From positions 1 through 7,625 of the forward strand of contig DAOVWV010000065.1 in the NCBI GenBank assembly GCA_030636485.1: DNA of 7,625 nucleotides, written 5' to 3'. Below, one piece after another: positions 1-5,993 of the stretch. Below the pieces are notes generated by a model, which did not search any database, was not told where the DNA came from, and saw only the letters and a program-made list of their open reading frames with translations. This stretch comes from Methyloprofundus sp. (GTDB lineage Bacteria > Pseudomonadota > Gammaproteobacteria > Methylococcales > Methylomonadaceae). The position numbers and the translations under genes are program-made. Position 1 is the first letter of the stretch. Every line of letters starts with the position of its first letter.

Positions 1-446
1 CGCTCTGAATCAATATCATCCAGGGTTAGGGCAACCAGTTCACTCACTCTTAATCCGCAGCCATAACACAAACTCAAAAGTGTCAAATGCTTTAGATTAT
101 GGGTTGCCTGCAAGATGGCATACACGTCTTTTTGAGTCAGTAATACGGGAATTTTTTGAGGACGTTTCGGCAGGGGAAGGTCGAGAAAAAAATCCTCTTT
201 CTCTAAAACATGATGGTAACAGAACTTCAGAGCCATCACGGTTTGATGCACCGTTGAGGCCGACCAGTTTCGTTCGCAAGCGGTTGTCATCAGCCAATGC
301 TTCACCTCTTCTGAATCAATCTGTTCGGGTGAGCGGTGATAATAAGTGCTGAGTTTGATCACGGCACCGAGATAGGCCTGCTGTGTCTTGGATGCAAATT
401 GCATGAAGGCCATCAGGTCAATCATTTTTTGACGTAAAGGTGTCAT
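1..446 (-). CDS. Tyrosine recombinase/phage-integrase family protein, N-terminal part (runs off the left edge)
   Basis: The minus strand is open from an ATG at 446 to the window edge, giving 148 residues. It begins MTPLRQKMIDLMAF and has a SAM-like core-binding region (about residues 5-85) with TQQAYLGAVIKLSTYY. The start of the catalytic domain follows: PVLLTQKDVYAIL, then LLSLCYGCGLRVSEL, where R133 is the first catalytic Arg of the family. The rest of the catalytic domain (Lys, HxxR, H, Tyr) lies outside the window. The start is well supported by AAGGAG at 459-454, 7 nt upstream. No frameshift or stop is seen. Proteins of this style, with an MTPLRQ start and no arm-binding domain, often accompany IS91-type rolling-circle transposases. 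That link is from memory of the family, and no transposase is visible here. It is clearly a different recombinase from the integron-type integrase at 720. Confidence 0.88.
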   Translation of the reverse strand, partial: MTPLRQKMIDLMAFMQFASKTQQAYLGAVIKLSTYYHRSPEQIDSEEVKHWLMTTACERNWSASTVHQTVMALKFCYHHVLEKEDFFLDLPLPKRPQKIPVLLTQKDVYAILQATHNLKHLTLLSLCYGCGLRVSELVALTLDDIDSE

Positions 447-452
447 GTTGAT

Positions 453-478
453 TCTCCTTATTCAATTTAAAAAGGAGA
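453..478 (-). promoter_or_regulatory. Hairpin covering the ribosome binding site of the left recombinase
   Basis: TCTCCTT (453-459) and AAGGAGA (472-478) form a perfect 7-bp inverted repeat around a 12-nt AT-rich loop. In the minus-strand transcript the downstream arm contains the AAGGAG Shine-Dalgarno sequence of the recombinase gene. Folding would therefore hide the ribosome binding site and could lower translation. The repeat is seen directly; the regulatory role is inferred. Confidence 0.4.
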
Positions 479-509
479 TTTAAGTATCAACCTACCGGCT
501 ATTTATTGC

Positions 510-538
510 GATTTATTTAAGGGGGGGGAGAGTGGCAA
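510..538 (-). promoter_or_regulatory. Possible promoter with a C8 tract in its spacer, driving the left recombinase
   Basis: On the minus strand TTGCCA (538-533) matches five of six bases of a sigma-70 -35 box. Seventeen bases later comes a poor -10 candidate, TAAATC (515-510). The spacer holds an uninterrupted run of eight C (528-521), the longest GC homopolymer seen in this AT-rich intergenic stretch. The expected leader would be about 55-60 nt and would include the hairpin at 453-478. The weak -10 keeps this tentative. Confidence 0.25.
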
Positions 539-576
539 TCTTAAATTGTGCATTACCGGAAGTTTCAGCAAGGAAA

Positions 577-600
577 GCTACCGCGGTAGCGGTTTTGTTC
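577..600. mobile_element. Candidate terminus of an IS91-like element carrying the left recombinase
   Basis: GCTACCGCGGTAGC (577-590) is a perfect 14-bp palindrome. It is followed by GGTTTT and then GTTC (597-600); read on the minus strand, GAAC precedes it. IS91-family elements insert next to GAAC or CAAG tetranucleotides without target duplication and carry small hairpins near their ends. The element would lie to the left and include the recombinase at 1-446. Only one end and no transposase are in the window, so the boundary near 596/597 is a hypothesis. Confidence 0.3.
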
Positions 601-610
601 AACAGTTTAT

Positions 611-654
611 TAGACAGAACTCCGCCTATTAAGAAATAGACAGAATTCCATCTA
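611..654 (+). repeat. Two imperfect 18-bp direct repeats upstream of the integron-type integrase
   Basis: Unit 1 (611-628) is TAGACAGAACTCCGCCTA and unit 2 (637-654) is TAGACAGAATTCCATCTA. They match at 15 of 18 positions, and their starts are 26 bp apart. They sit 66-109 bp before the integrase start codon, where integrase binding sites of an attI region would be expected. No GTTRRRY core lies within them; the nearest match to that consensus is GTTGAAC on the minus strand at 603-597. Confidence 0.5.
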
Positions 655-719
655 TATCAGTTTTATGGTACATTGTATTTATCCGTTATATTTGTCAACA
701 TTCAATTGAACCCTATCTT

Positions 720-2108
720 ATGATTCATCCTAACTGGGATAATTTTCAAGCTATTCTATTGAAAAACAATGTCCCTCAAAACCAGAAACATTACTATGTT
801 AAGCATATTGAAGAGTTCTTGAGGTTTATGCAGGACTCTAGCTTAGAAATGTCTGGAGATGATTATGATACAGGTATAAACGGTATTAAAGCAACCAATG
901 TTAGTCATTTTCTTCAGAAAATAGACAGAAAAACTGATCTTAGCAGTTGGCAGTTTCGTCAGTTACTCCATGCTTTAAAACTTTTTCTGATTTCTCTTTG
1001 TCACTTGTCCTGGGCCAAAGAGTTTGATTGGGGCTACTGGCAGGATGCGGCTAAAAAACTTGCTGATAACCATGCAACGGTTGCACGGGATTATACTAAT
1101 CCTGCCCAACCTCCCTGCACTGCACAAGCATCCCCCAAACCGCTGAGTGCTCCCCATAAAGCCCTTATGGATAGGCTTATCTATGTTTTACGTGCGGGTA
1201 ATTATGCGATTAGGACAGAGCAGACTTATGCCGATTGGGTGTATCGGTTTTTACAATTTCATGCTGCTGTCGATGTTGATAATCTTGGTGATGAACATGC
1301 TAAACACTACCTTGAATATCTGGCTGTAGAACGGCATGTTGCGTCAAGTACGCAGGCGGTTGTATTAAATTCCCTGGTTTTTTTGTTCCGTAATGTGCTG
1401 AATAGAGAGCTTGATGTTAAGGGGTTTAAGCTGGCAAGTAAGGCGAGAAAAGTGCCTGTGGTTTTGACGACTGATGAGATACGCGCCCTGCTGGGTCAAA
1501 TGAGTGGGCTTTATGGATTACTGGCTGGGTTACAGTATGGTACGGGAATGCGCTTGATGGAAGTTATCCGCCTGCGTGTACAGGATATTGATGTAGGTTA
1601 TCAGCAGATTGTTATTCGCAATGCGAAGGGAAATAAAGACCGTCTGGTTCCATTGCCTAAACGTTATCAACAGCAGTTAATTGAACAAATCGCATTTGTT
1701 AAGCAGCAGCATGAGATTGACCTGAAGCATGGCAATGGTGAGGTTTATTTGCCAGATGCCTTAAGCAGAAAGCTACCTAATGCAGCGAAAGAATTACGCT
1801 GGCAATATTTGTTTCCAGCAAGTCGGCATTCTGTTGACCCACGCAATGGTGCTGTACGCAGGCATCATATTCATGAGTCGAGTTTGCAGAAAAAAATTAA
1901 ACAGGCTGCAACGGATGCTCATCTTATTAAGCGTGTAAGCTCGCATACTTTACGCCATTCTTTTGCGACCCATTTACTGGAAAATGGTTATGATATTCGT
2001 ACTGTTCAGGAGTTGCTGGGGCATGCGGATGTTTCAACGACAATGATTTATACGCATGTGTTGAATAAACCGGGGTTAAGCGTTCGCTCTCCGGCTGACT
2101 TAATATAA
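720..2108 (+). CDS. Integron-type tyrosine integrase with an extra N-terminal domain
   Basis: This is a complete 462-residue site-specific recombinase of the IntI/XerC-like class. All catalytic residues are present: R278 in GTGMRLME, K303 in AKGNKDR, H409 and R412 in SHTLRHSFATHLL, H435 in ELLGH, and the nucleophile Y444 in STTMIYTHVLN. Residues about 341-376 (PDALSRKLPNAAKELRWQYL onward) match the insertion peculiar to integron integrases. RRHHIHESS and the ending GLSVRSPADLI are also typical of them. Homology to classical IntI (about 320-340 residues) starts near residue 145. Residues 1-125 form an additional part with W6, YYVKHIEEFLRFM and WQFRQLLHALKLFL, resembling a second SAM-like core-binding domain. 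No good Shine-Dalgarno precedes the ATG at 720, so the exact start is less certain, but coding character begins there. A terminator follows at 2239. Confidence 0.9.
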   Translation: MIHPNWDNFQAILLKNNVPQNQKHYYVKHIEEFLRFMQDSSLEMSGDDYDTGINGIKATNVSHFLQKIDRKTDLSSWQFRQLLHALKLFLISLCHLSWAKEFDWGYWQDAAKKLADNHATVARDYTNPAQPPCTAQASPKPLSAPHKALMDRLIYVLRAGNYAIRTEQTYADWVYRFLQFHAAVDVDNLGDEHAKHYLEYLAVERHVASSTQAVVLNSLVFLFRNVLNRELDVKGFKLASKARKVPVVLTTDEIRALLGQMSGLYGLLAGLQYGTGMRLMEVIRLRVQDIDVGYQQIVIRNAKGNKDRLVPLPKRYQQQLIEQIAFVKQQHEIDLKHGNGEVYLPDALSRKLPNAAKELRWQYLFPASRHSVDPRNGAVRRHHIHESSLQKKIKQAATDAHLIKRVSSHTLRHSFATHLLENGYDIRTVQELLGHADVSTTMIYTHVLNKPGLSVRSPADLI

Positions 2109-2238
2109 TCACAAGCTATACCCCTCTCTGATTCCTTCGATGCGCTAATAACAACTCAGCATAAACCCTTTATGGCGTTATAATACAGACGTTAAACCCG
2201 CTTTATAGTTTCTTAGCTCAATAAATTCCATTTGCATA

Positions 2239-2282
2239 ACGGATACCATCCCTCAAAGGGATGTTATCCGTGTTGTATTTTT
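2239..2282 (+). terminator. Strong intrinsic terminator after the integrase gene
   Basis: ACGGATA (2239-2245) and CATCCCT (2247-2253) pair with AGGGATG (2257-2263) and TATCCGT (2265-2271). This makes two 7-bp helices separated by one mismatch, closed by a CAA loop. A T-rich tail, TGTATTTTT, runs from 2274 to 2282. It lies 131 nt past the integrase stop and 43 nt before ygfZ, separating the two transcripts. Confidence 0.85.
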
Positions 2283-2324
2283 CTAAAAATCTATCTATCA
2301 AAATACCAACCCTATTGACACATT

Positions 2325-3248
2325 ATGCATGCTGACTGGCTAACCTACTTAAAAACTCTCAACTTATCATCTCATACACCGACTATCAATCAGGCCGCAC
2401 TGGCTCCTTTAACACATTTATCCGTGCTGGCTGTCTCTGGCAGTGATGCTGCCACTTTTTTACAGGGTCAAACGACGTGTGATATTAAGGCATTGCTTGA
2501 TGGCCAGCCCCGTTTAGGTGCTTATTGCAATGCAAAAGGCCGTACGATCAGCACTTTTATCGTTATCAAACAGCAAGATAGATTTCTACTTATCCTGACT
2601 GACGCTCTACTAGACACTGTTAGAAAAAAACTCCAGATGTATATTCTGCGCTCAGATGTGCAGCTCACCGACCAAAGTGATGAGTTGTGTCTTATTGGCG
2701 TACACAATGTTGAGCTTAAAGCACAGGATAACCTATACCCGTACCCTCAACTGGATCATGGCTGGTTATTTATTGGCTCTCCTGAGCAGGCACGTATATT
2801 CAGTACGCAATTAATCCAGCAGCAGGAAGTGAGCGTACTGGATGAAAATGCCTGGTTGGGTCTGGATATTCAGGCGGGTATCCCGTGGCTGTTTAAGGAG
2901 ACGACTGAAAGCTTTGTTCCGCAAATGTTGAACCTTGATAAACTGAATGCCATTAGTTTTGATAAAGGTTGTTATACAGGCCAGGAAATTGTTGCCCGCA
3001 CCCATTATCTAGGGAAAAATAACCGTGCCATGTATCAGGCAAGCTGTACAGCTGAAGCCGAGATTACACCAGGTTGTGGAGTCTCTGATGCAACAGAGAT
3101 AGAAAATCAACTCGGCACTGTGATATTGGCCACTCAGCAGGAGTCTGCTAGCCAGTTATTGCTAGTGCTTAAAGACCAAGCCATTGATGCAAAAAACCTA
3201 CAACTGGATAATCAAAATCACGATAAAATTACTTTAGAACGTGTTTGA
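2325..3248 (+). CDS. ygfZ: YgfZ-type folate-binding protein (GcvT-like; tRNA modification and Fe-S cluster maintenance)
   Basis: This is a 307-residue cytosolic protein of the GcvT/YgfZ superfamily. Members bind tetrahydrofolate and support Fe-S enzymes, including the MiaB tRNA methylthiotransferase. The YgfZ signature KGCYTGQE is intact at residues 214-221, with the functional Cys at 216, followed by IVARTHYLGKNNRAMY. Upstream, VSGSDAATFLQGQTTCDI (about 37-54), LGAYCNAKGRTIS (64-76) and a later FVPQMLNLDKL (197-207) follow the family order. Length is normal for the family. The ATG at 2325 has no evident Shine-Dalgarno, but no other in-frame start fits before the conserved region. A TTGACA at 2315-2320 is too close to the start codon to be a clear -35 box. 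It appears monocistronic: a terminator precedes it and a dispersed repeat begins 2 bp after its stop. Confidence 0.92.
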   Translation: MHADWLTYLKTLNLSSHTPTINQAALAPLTHLSVLAVSGSDAATFLQGQTTCDIKALLDGQPRLGAYCNAKGRTISTFIVIKQQDRFLLILTDALLDTVRKKLQMYILRSDVQLTDQSDELCLIGVHNVELKAQDNLYPYPQLDHGWLFIGSPEQARIFSTQLIQQQEVSVLDENAWLGLDIQAGIPWLFKETTESFVPQMLNLDKLNAISFDKGCYTGQEIVARTHYLGKNNRAMYQASCTAEAEITPGCGVSDATEIENQLGTVILATQQESASQLLLVLKDQAIDAKNLQLDNQNHDKITLERV

Positions 3249-3250
3249 AA

Positions 3251-3328
3251 GATGCGCTTCGTGCCTCAGCACATCCTATGTTTTCCGGCTTAACTTAATG
3301 GCGGTGATACAAAGCGTGGGAACGAGAG
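3251..3328 (+). repeat. Dispersed intergenic repeat, copy A (78 bp)
   Basis: This copy starts with GATGCGCTTCGTGCCTCAGC and ends with AGCGTGGGAACGAGAG. It aligns without gaps to copy B (4384-4461) at 66 of 78 positions. Its first part is an imperfect inverted repeat (GATGCGC versus GCACATC). It begins immediately after the ygfZ stop and lies in the 120-bp gap before the heme A synthase gene. Confidence 0.85.
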
Positions 3329-3368
3329 GTGACAGCACCCAACTTTTCACTTTAAAGATGTCATATTT

Positions 3369-4340
3369 ATGAATCCTGAAACTGCAAGACGCTTTAGGCG
3401 TTTAGGTACTTTAACCATATTCGCGGTCTATTTTGTTATTTTGGTGGGTGGTATTGTCCGCGCTTCGGGTGCGGGTATGGGTTGCCCCGATTGGCCTACC
3501 TGTTTTGGCCTGCTTATTCCCCCAACCAGTGAAGCTGAGTTACCTGCTAACTATCATGAGATTTATCTTGGCTATGGTAATACCGACTTTAATGTGGTTA
3601 AAACCTGGACGGAATACCTTAATCGCCTAACAGGGGTTACCCTTGGTATTTTGATTTTTTTAACCCTGTGGTCTTCCCGTGTCTATCTTAAAACAGATAA
3701 AGCCGTGTTTTATTTATCCCTCAGTGTATTCCTATTGGTCGGTTTTCAAGGCTGGTTAGGGGCTATGGTCGTCAAGGGTCACCTTAACCCTTCGACCATA
3801 ACACTGCATATGCTACTGGCTTTGTTTATCGTTGCCTTGTTAATCTATGCCATTGCCCGTTCTCAAAGTGATTTACTGCAACAGATTGATATTACCCAAT
3901 TACCGGACAAATTTAAGACGGTGTTGATGGTTGCCATGGGTCTTACTCTGATACAGGTCATAATGGGTACTCAGGTAAGAGAGGCCGTTGATATGATTGC
4001 TAACGAGCATAAATATATTGATAGGGAATATTGGCGTGATAGCTTTCCTTTTATCTTTTACGTACACCGTTCTTTTTCATCTATCATTCTATTTACCAAT
4101 CTTTGGCTGGCCTGGAAAGTGTATCAATCGGTTGATAAAAGCAGCTTGTTATTTCGCCTAGCCTACACCTTGGTTGGCCTGATCGTGACGGCTATTCTTG
4201 CTGGCATGTCTTTGGATCGCTTAGGGATGCCTGCTGTTGCACAACCTATCCATTTATTAATGGCTAATCTTATTTTTGGTGCGCAGTTTTTTATCTTTAT
4301 CTGCTTACATTATGCGGCTAGAAAAAATGTTAATGGCTAG
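3369..4340 (+). CDS. ctaA: Heme A synthase, COX15/CtaA family
   Basis: This 323-residue, eight-helix inner-membrane protein oxidises the C8 methyl of heme O to the formyl group of heme A, used by aa3-type cytochrome oxidases. Conserved pieces appear in order: GGIVRASGAGMGCPDWPTCFG (27-47) with the loop cysteines C39 and C45, WTEYLNRLTG (80-89), GFQGWLGAMVV (125-135), TLHM with H147, GTQVRE (200-205), VHRSF with H233, and QPIHLL with H295. The two four-helix halves show the usual internal duplication. One ligand position is unusual: E82 is kept but the following His of the EXXHR motif is N85. I recall EYxNR from COX15-family proteins of Bacteroidetes, so this may mark a subfamily rather than a defect. 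The 120-bp gap from ygfZ is filled by repeat copy A. The Shine-Dalgarno is weak (AAAGA about 10 nt upstream). Confidence 0.93.
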   Translation: MNPETARRFRRLGTLTIFAVYFVILVGGIVRASGAGMGCPDWPTCFGLLIPPTSEAELPANYHEIYLGYGNTDFNVVKTWTEYLNRLTGVTLGILIFLTLWSSRVYLKTDKAVFYLSLSVFLLVGFQGWLGAMVVKGHLNPSTITLHMLLALFIVALLIYAIARSQSDLLQQIDITQLPDKFKTVLMVAMGLTLIQVIMGTQVREAVDMIANEHKYIDREYWRDSFPFIFYVHRSFSSIILFTNLWLAWKVYQSVDKSSLLFRLAYTLVGLIVTAILAGMSLDRLGMPAVAQPIHLLMANLIFGAQFFIFICLHYAARKNVNG

Positions 4341-4362
4341 TGCTGTGCCGCAGTATTGATAG

Positions 4363-4393
4363 GAAGCGCATCTTTTGGCGATTGATGCGCTTC
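4363..4393. repeat. 10-bp perfect inverted repeat after ctaA, possible bidirectional terminator
   Basis: GAAGCGCATC (4363-4372) and GATGCGCTTC (4384-4393) are exact reverse complements around an 11-nt loop. The hairpin lies in the 168-bp gap between convergent genes, 22 bp past the ctaA stop. No T-run follows on either strand, so it may be a transcript-end stabiliser rather than a classical terminator. Its right arm is the first 10 bp of repeat copy B. Confidence 0.55.
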
Positions 4394-4461
4394 GTACCTC
4401 AGCACATCCTATGTTAATTCTCTTAACTTAATGGCCGTGACGCGGAGCGTGGGAACGAGAG
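4384..4461 (+). repeat. Dispersed intergenic repeat, copy B (78 bp)
   Basis: This copy has the same length and orientation as copy A (3251-3328), with 12 substitutions and no gaps. The differences are concentrated in the central ten bases. Past its end, AGCCTGTAGGCT and TCCCGC extend local symmetry with GCGTGGGA. It occupies the space between ctaA and the convergent secreted-protein gene. Confidence 0.85.
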
Positions 4462-4508
4462 CCTGTAGGCTGTCCCGCCTTAAATCGGTCGCTCTATTGA
4501 GTGTACGA

Positions 4509-5858
4509 TTAATCTTTATCTTCTCGTTTTCCATAAACAAAATCATCAAAAGAAGTCACGCTATCTTCTTTGGTCCAAAGCCCTACAGCTCCCTCCCCTT
4601 TGATATGGTTATCCTTACTATCTATGATTGTTTTGCCTGCAAAGCTGACGATAAAATGATTGCCTTGAAAATCAACCCTCAGAGTCTGCCAGATATTTTG
4701 TTCTACCGGTAGGTCACTCGGTAAATCCACGTATTTAATGGCTGTCCGCTGACCGTCTTGCATATAGTAAATGGAGATATTGTCTTCCAGCGCATTGGCA
4801 CGGGCAACATAGTAATTATACGGATCTTTCCAGCGCCAAACTAAACCAGCGGCCTGATCTATGCTACCTGAAATAGGCTTGAATTTTACGGCAACAAAGC
4901 CATCTGTCAAACGACTGCCTTGTTTCACCAAAAAAGGGTAATCCCCTGCGGCTGATTGCTTGACAACCCATGGAGAGCTTGGCGCTGTACTGTCTTTTTC
5001 TAGGCTCCAATCAGAACCTCCTTCTCCTGTAATGCCCGCTTCCCAGTTATCCGGTACGGTTCCTGGGGTACCTTGATCAAAGCGATCCAGCGCCATACTG
5101 CTAACGGTGTTAGTCAGTCGCTGCGCACTACTCAGTGAAAGCTTTAACCCCCCCGTAGAGCTGATGGACTCTAATTTAGCCTGATAGGCTTTTTGAGCAT
5201 CTATATAGGCAATGCAAGGAACTGTTAATAGGCCGTCCTCATAAGTTGCCATACATTCTATAGGAGCCCTAGTTATACTAAAGTGCTCATCCGTTATCTC
5301 TTTATCAGCTGCCTGCTCTACAGAGCTGACTAAAAACGTTAAACTCCCCGTGCTAATAGGCTCTAATATAGCCTGATAGACTTTTTTAGTGGCTTTATGA
5401 GCAACACAAGGCACTGTTAATTTTCCACCCGCATAAGTCGTCATGCATCTTGTTGCTGCTGTTATTCTGCCGAAGTTATCAGCACTCATCTCGCGAGCCG
5501 AACCAAAAGCACCATCATAGACTGCTTCAAGTAGCTCCCCCATATACCCTTTTGTAAAAAATAAAGCCCGTTGCTCCAGTACAAAATGATCAGCGCAGCT
5601 ATTCTGAGGATCTTGAGCAATTCTAACCTCGGTTGGCCCGACTCCTTTAAAATATTGCTCTACCCTGACTTTGATAAAAGTATCCGTCACTTCTGTCACA
5701 GCGCCATCAAATACAAAGCTAGAGTCGAGTGCTTTTTCTGCAATACTGGCAGACTTTGCATCTAATGCTGGCGAGCAAGCATAGGCAGAACTGAAGGGAT
5801 TTATAAATAAGAAAAAAATAAGTAATGATTTAATAAATGATGTAGATTCCATGCGCAT
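4509..5858 (-). CDS. Secreted multidomain protein: TIMP/NTR-like module, two Cys-x12-Cys repeats, concanavalin A-like domain
   Basis: The protein has 449 residues. Residues 1-27 form a signal peptide (K10, then SLLIFFLFINPFSSAYA), with mature Cys28 at the new N-terminus. Residues 28 to about 105 (FVFDGAVTEV, VRVEQYFKG, C88, ALFFTKG) resemble bacterial TIMP/netrin-like modules, which start with Cys after the signal. Two tandem units follow at 138-181 and 202-246, each C-M-x-T-Y-x-x-G-x-L-T-V-P-C plus YQAxLE; they are 64 residues apart and clearly duplicated. Residues about 257-442 look like a concanavalin A-like or DUF1080-like sandwich: LDRFDQGTPGTVPDNWE, GLVWRWKDPYNYYVARANAL, LRVDFQGNHF, VGLWTKEDSVTSFDDF. 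No catalytic residues can be assigned. Binding of surface polysaccharide or a periplasmic/extracellular role is inferred. ATG 5858 is preferred over 5852 because AGGAG (5868-5864) lies 5 nt upstream. Confidence 0.85.
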   Translation of the reverse strand: MRMESTSFIKSLLIFFLFINPFSSAYACSPALDAKSASIAEKALDSSFVFDGAVTEVTDTFIKVRVEQYFKGVGPTEVRIAQDPQNSCADHFVLEQRALFFTKGYMGELLEAVYDGAFGSAREMSADNFGRITAATRCMTTYAGGKLTVPCVAHKATKKVYQAILEPISTGSLTFLVSSVEQAADKEITDEHFSITRAPIECMATYEDGLLTVPCIAYIDAQKAYQAKLESISSTGGLKLSLSSAQRLTNTVSSMALDRFDQGTPGTVPDNWEAGITGEGGSDWSLEKDSTAPSSPWVVKQSAAGDYPFLVKQGSRLTDGFVAVKFKPISGSIDQAAGLVWRWKDPYNYYVARANALEDNISIYYMQDGQRTAIKYVDLPSDLPVEQNIWQTLRVDFQGNHFIVSFAGKTIIDSKDNHIKGEGAVGLWTKEDSVTSFDDFVYGKREDKD

Positions 5859-5863
5859 AATAT

Positions 5864-5888
5864 CTCCTATAAGTGAAGGGTAATTATA
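5864..5888 (-). promoter_or_regulatory. -10 box and ribosome binding site of the secreted-protein gene
   Basis: On the minus strand TATAAT (5888-5883) is a perfect -10 consensus, 24 nt before the start codon. AGGAG (5868-5864) is a good ribosome binding site. A leader of about 18 nt is expected. No good -35 hexamer is seen at 16-18 bp, and the -35 region is occupied by an inverted repeat, so an activator or relaxed promoter is possible. Confidence 0.45.
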
Positions 5889-5892
5889 CTTC

Positions 5893-5910
5893 GCGTAGTC
5901 ACAGCTACGC
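5893..5910. repeat. 6-bp inverted repeat over the -35 region, possible operator
   Basis: GCGTAG (5893-5898) and CTACGC (5905-5910) are exact reverse complements around TCACAG. The repeat lies just upstream of the TATAAT at 5888-5883. It could be a regulator site or the remnant of another dispersed repeat. On the plus strand a T-rich stretch (GTTTTTATTTT) begins 7 nt later, so a weak plus-strand terminator is also possible. Confidence 0.3.
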
Positions 5911-5993
5911 TACAAAGTTTTTATTTTAACCATTGACTCCTGCACAGCGTGTTGCACCGCCGTTGTCCCATCTTAAGTTCGTAGCCCAAAACC

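Noticed and set aside
80..352. Plus-strand 90-codon open frame, and a 66-codon minus frame at 97-297
   Set aside because: Both lie in other frames of the real minus-strand recombinase, which has family motifs and a ribosome binding site; neither has recognisable protein features.
655..719. LexA box or clear sigma-70 promoter before the integron-type integrase
   Set aside because: No CTG-N10-CAG palindrome is visible, and the candidate hexamers (for example TTGTCA at 692-697) do not pair with a usable -10 upstream of the ATG.
2139..2175. Possible fourth copy of the dispersed repeat
   Set aside because: Only GATGCGCT, CTCAGCA and TATGGCG are shared, with different spacing; too little to separate from chance.
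2142..2197. Possible attC site (ATAAC...GTTAT pairing and a GTTAAAC core) after the integrase
   Set aside because: The ATAAC/GTTAT and CATAAA/TTTATG pairings make too short a structure, lacking paired L boxes, and the GTTAAAC at 2191 has no matching partner upstream.
4431..4712. Plus-strand 93-codon open frame after ctaA
   Set aside because: It begins inside repeat copy B and then runs antisense to the end of the secreted-protein gene. It has no domain and no ribosome binding site.
5775..5777. Lipoprotein reading of Cys28 in the secreted protein
   Set aside because: The bases before it encode A-Y-A-C, which does not fit the lipobox well; ordinary signal-peptidase cleavage after AYA fits, and a mature N-terminal Cys suits a TIMP/NTR-like module.
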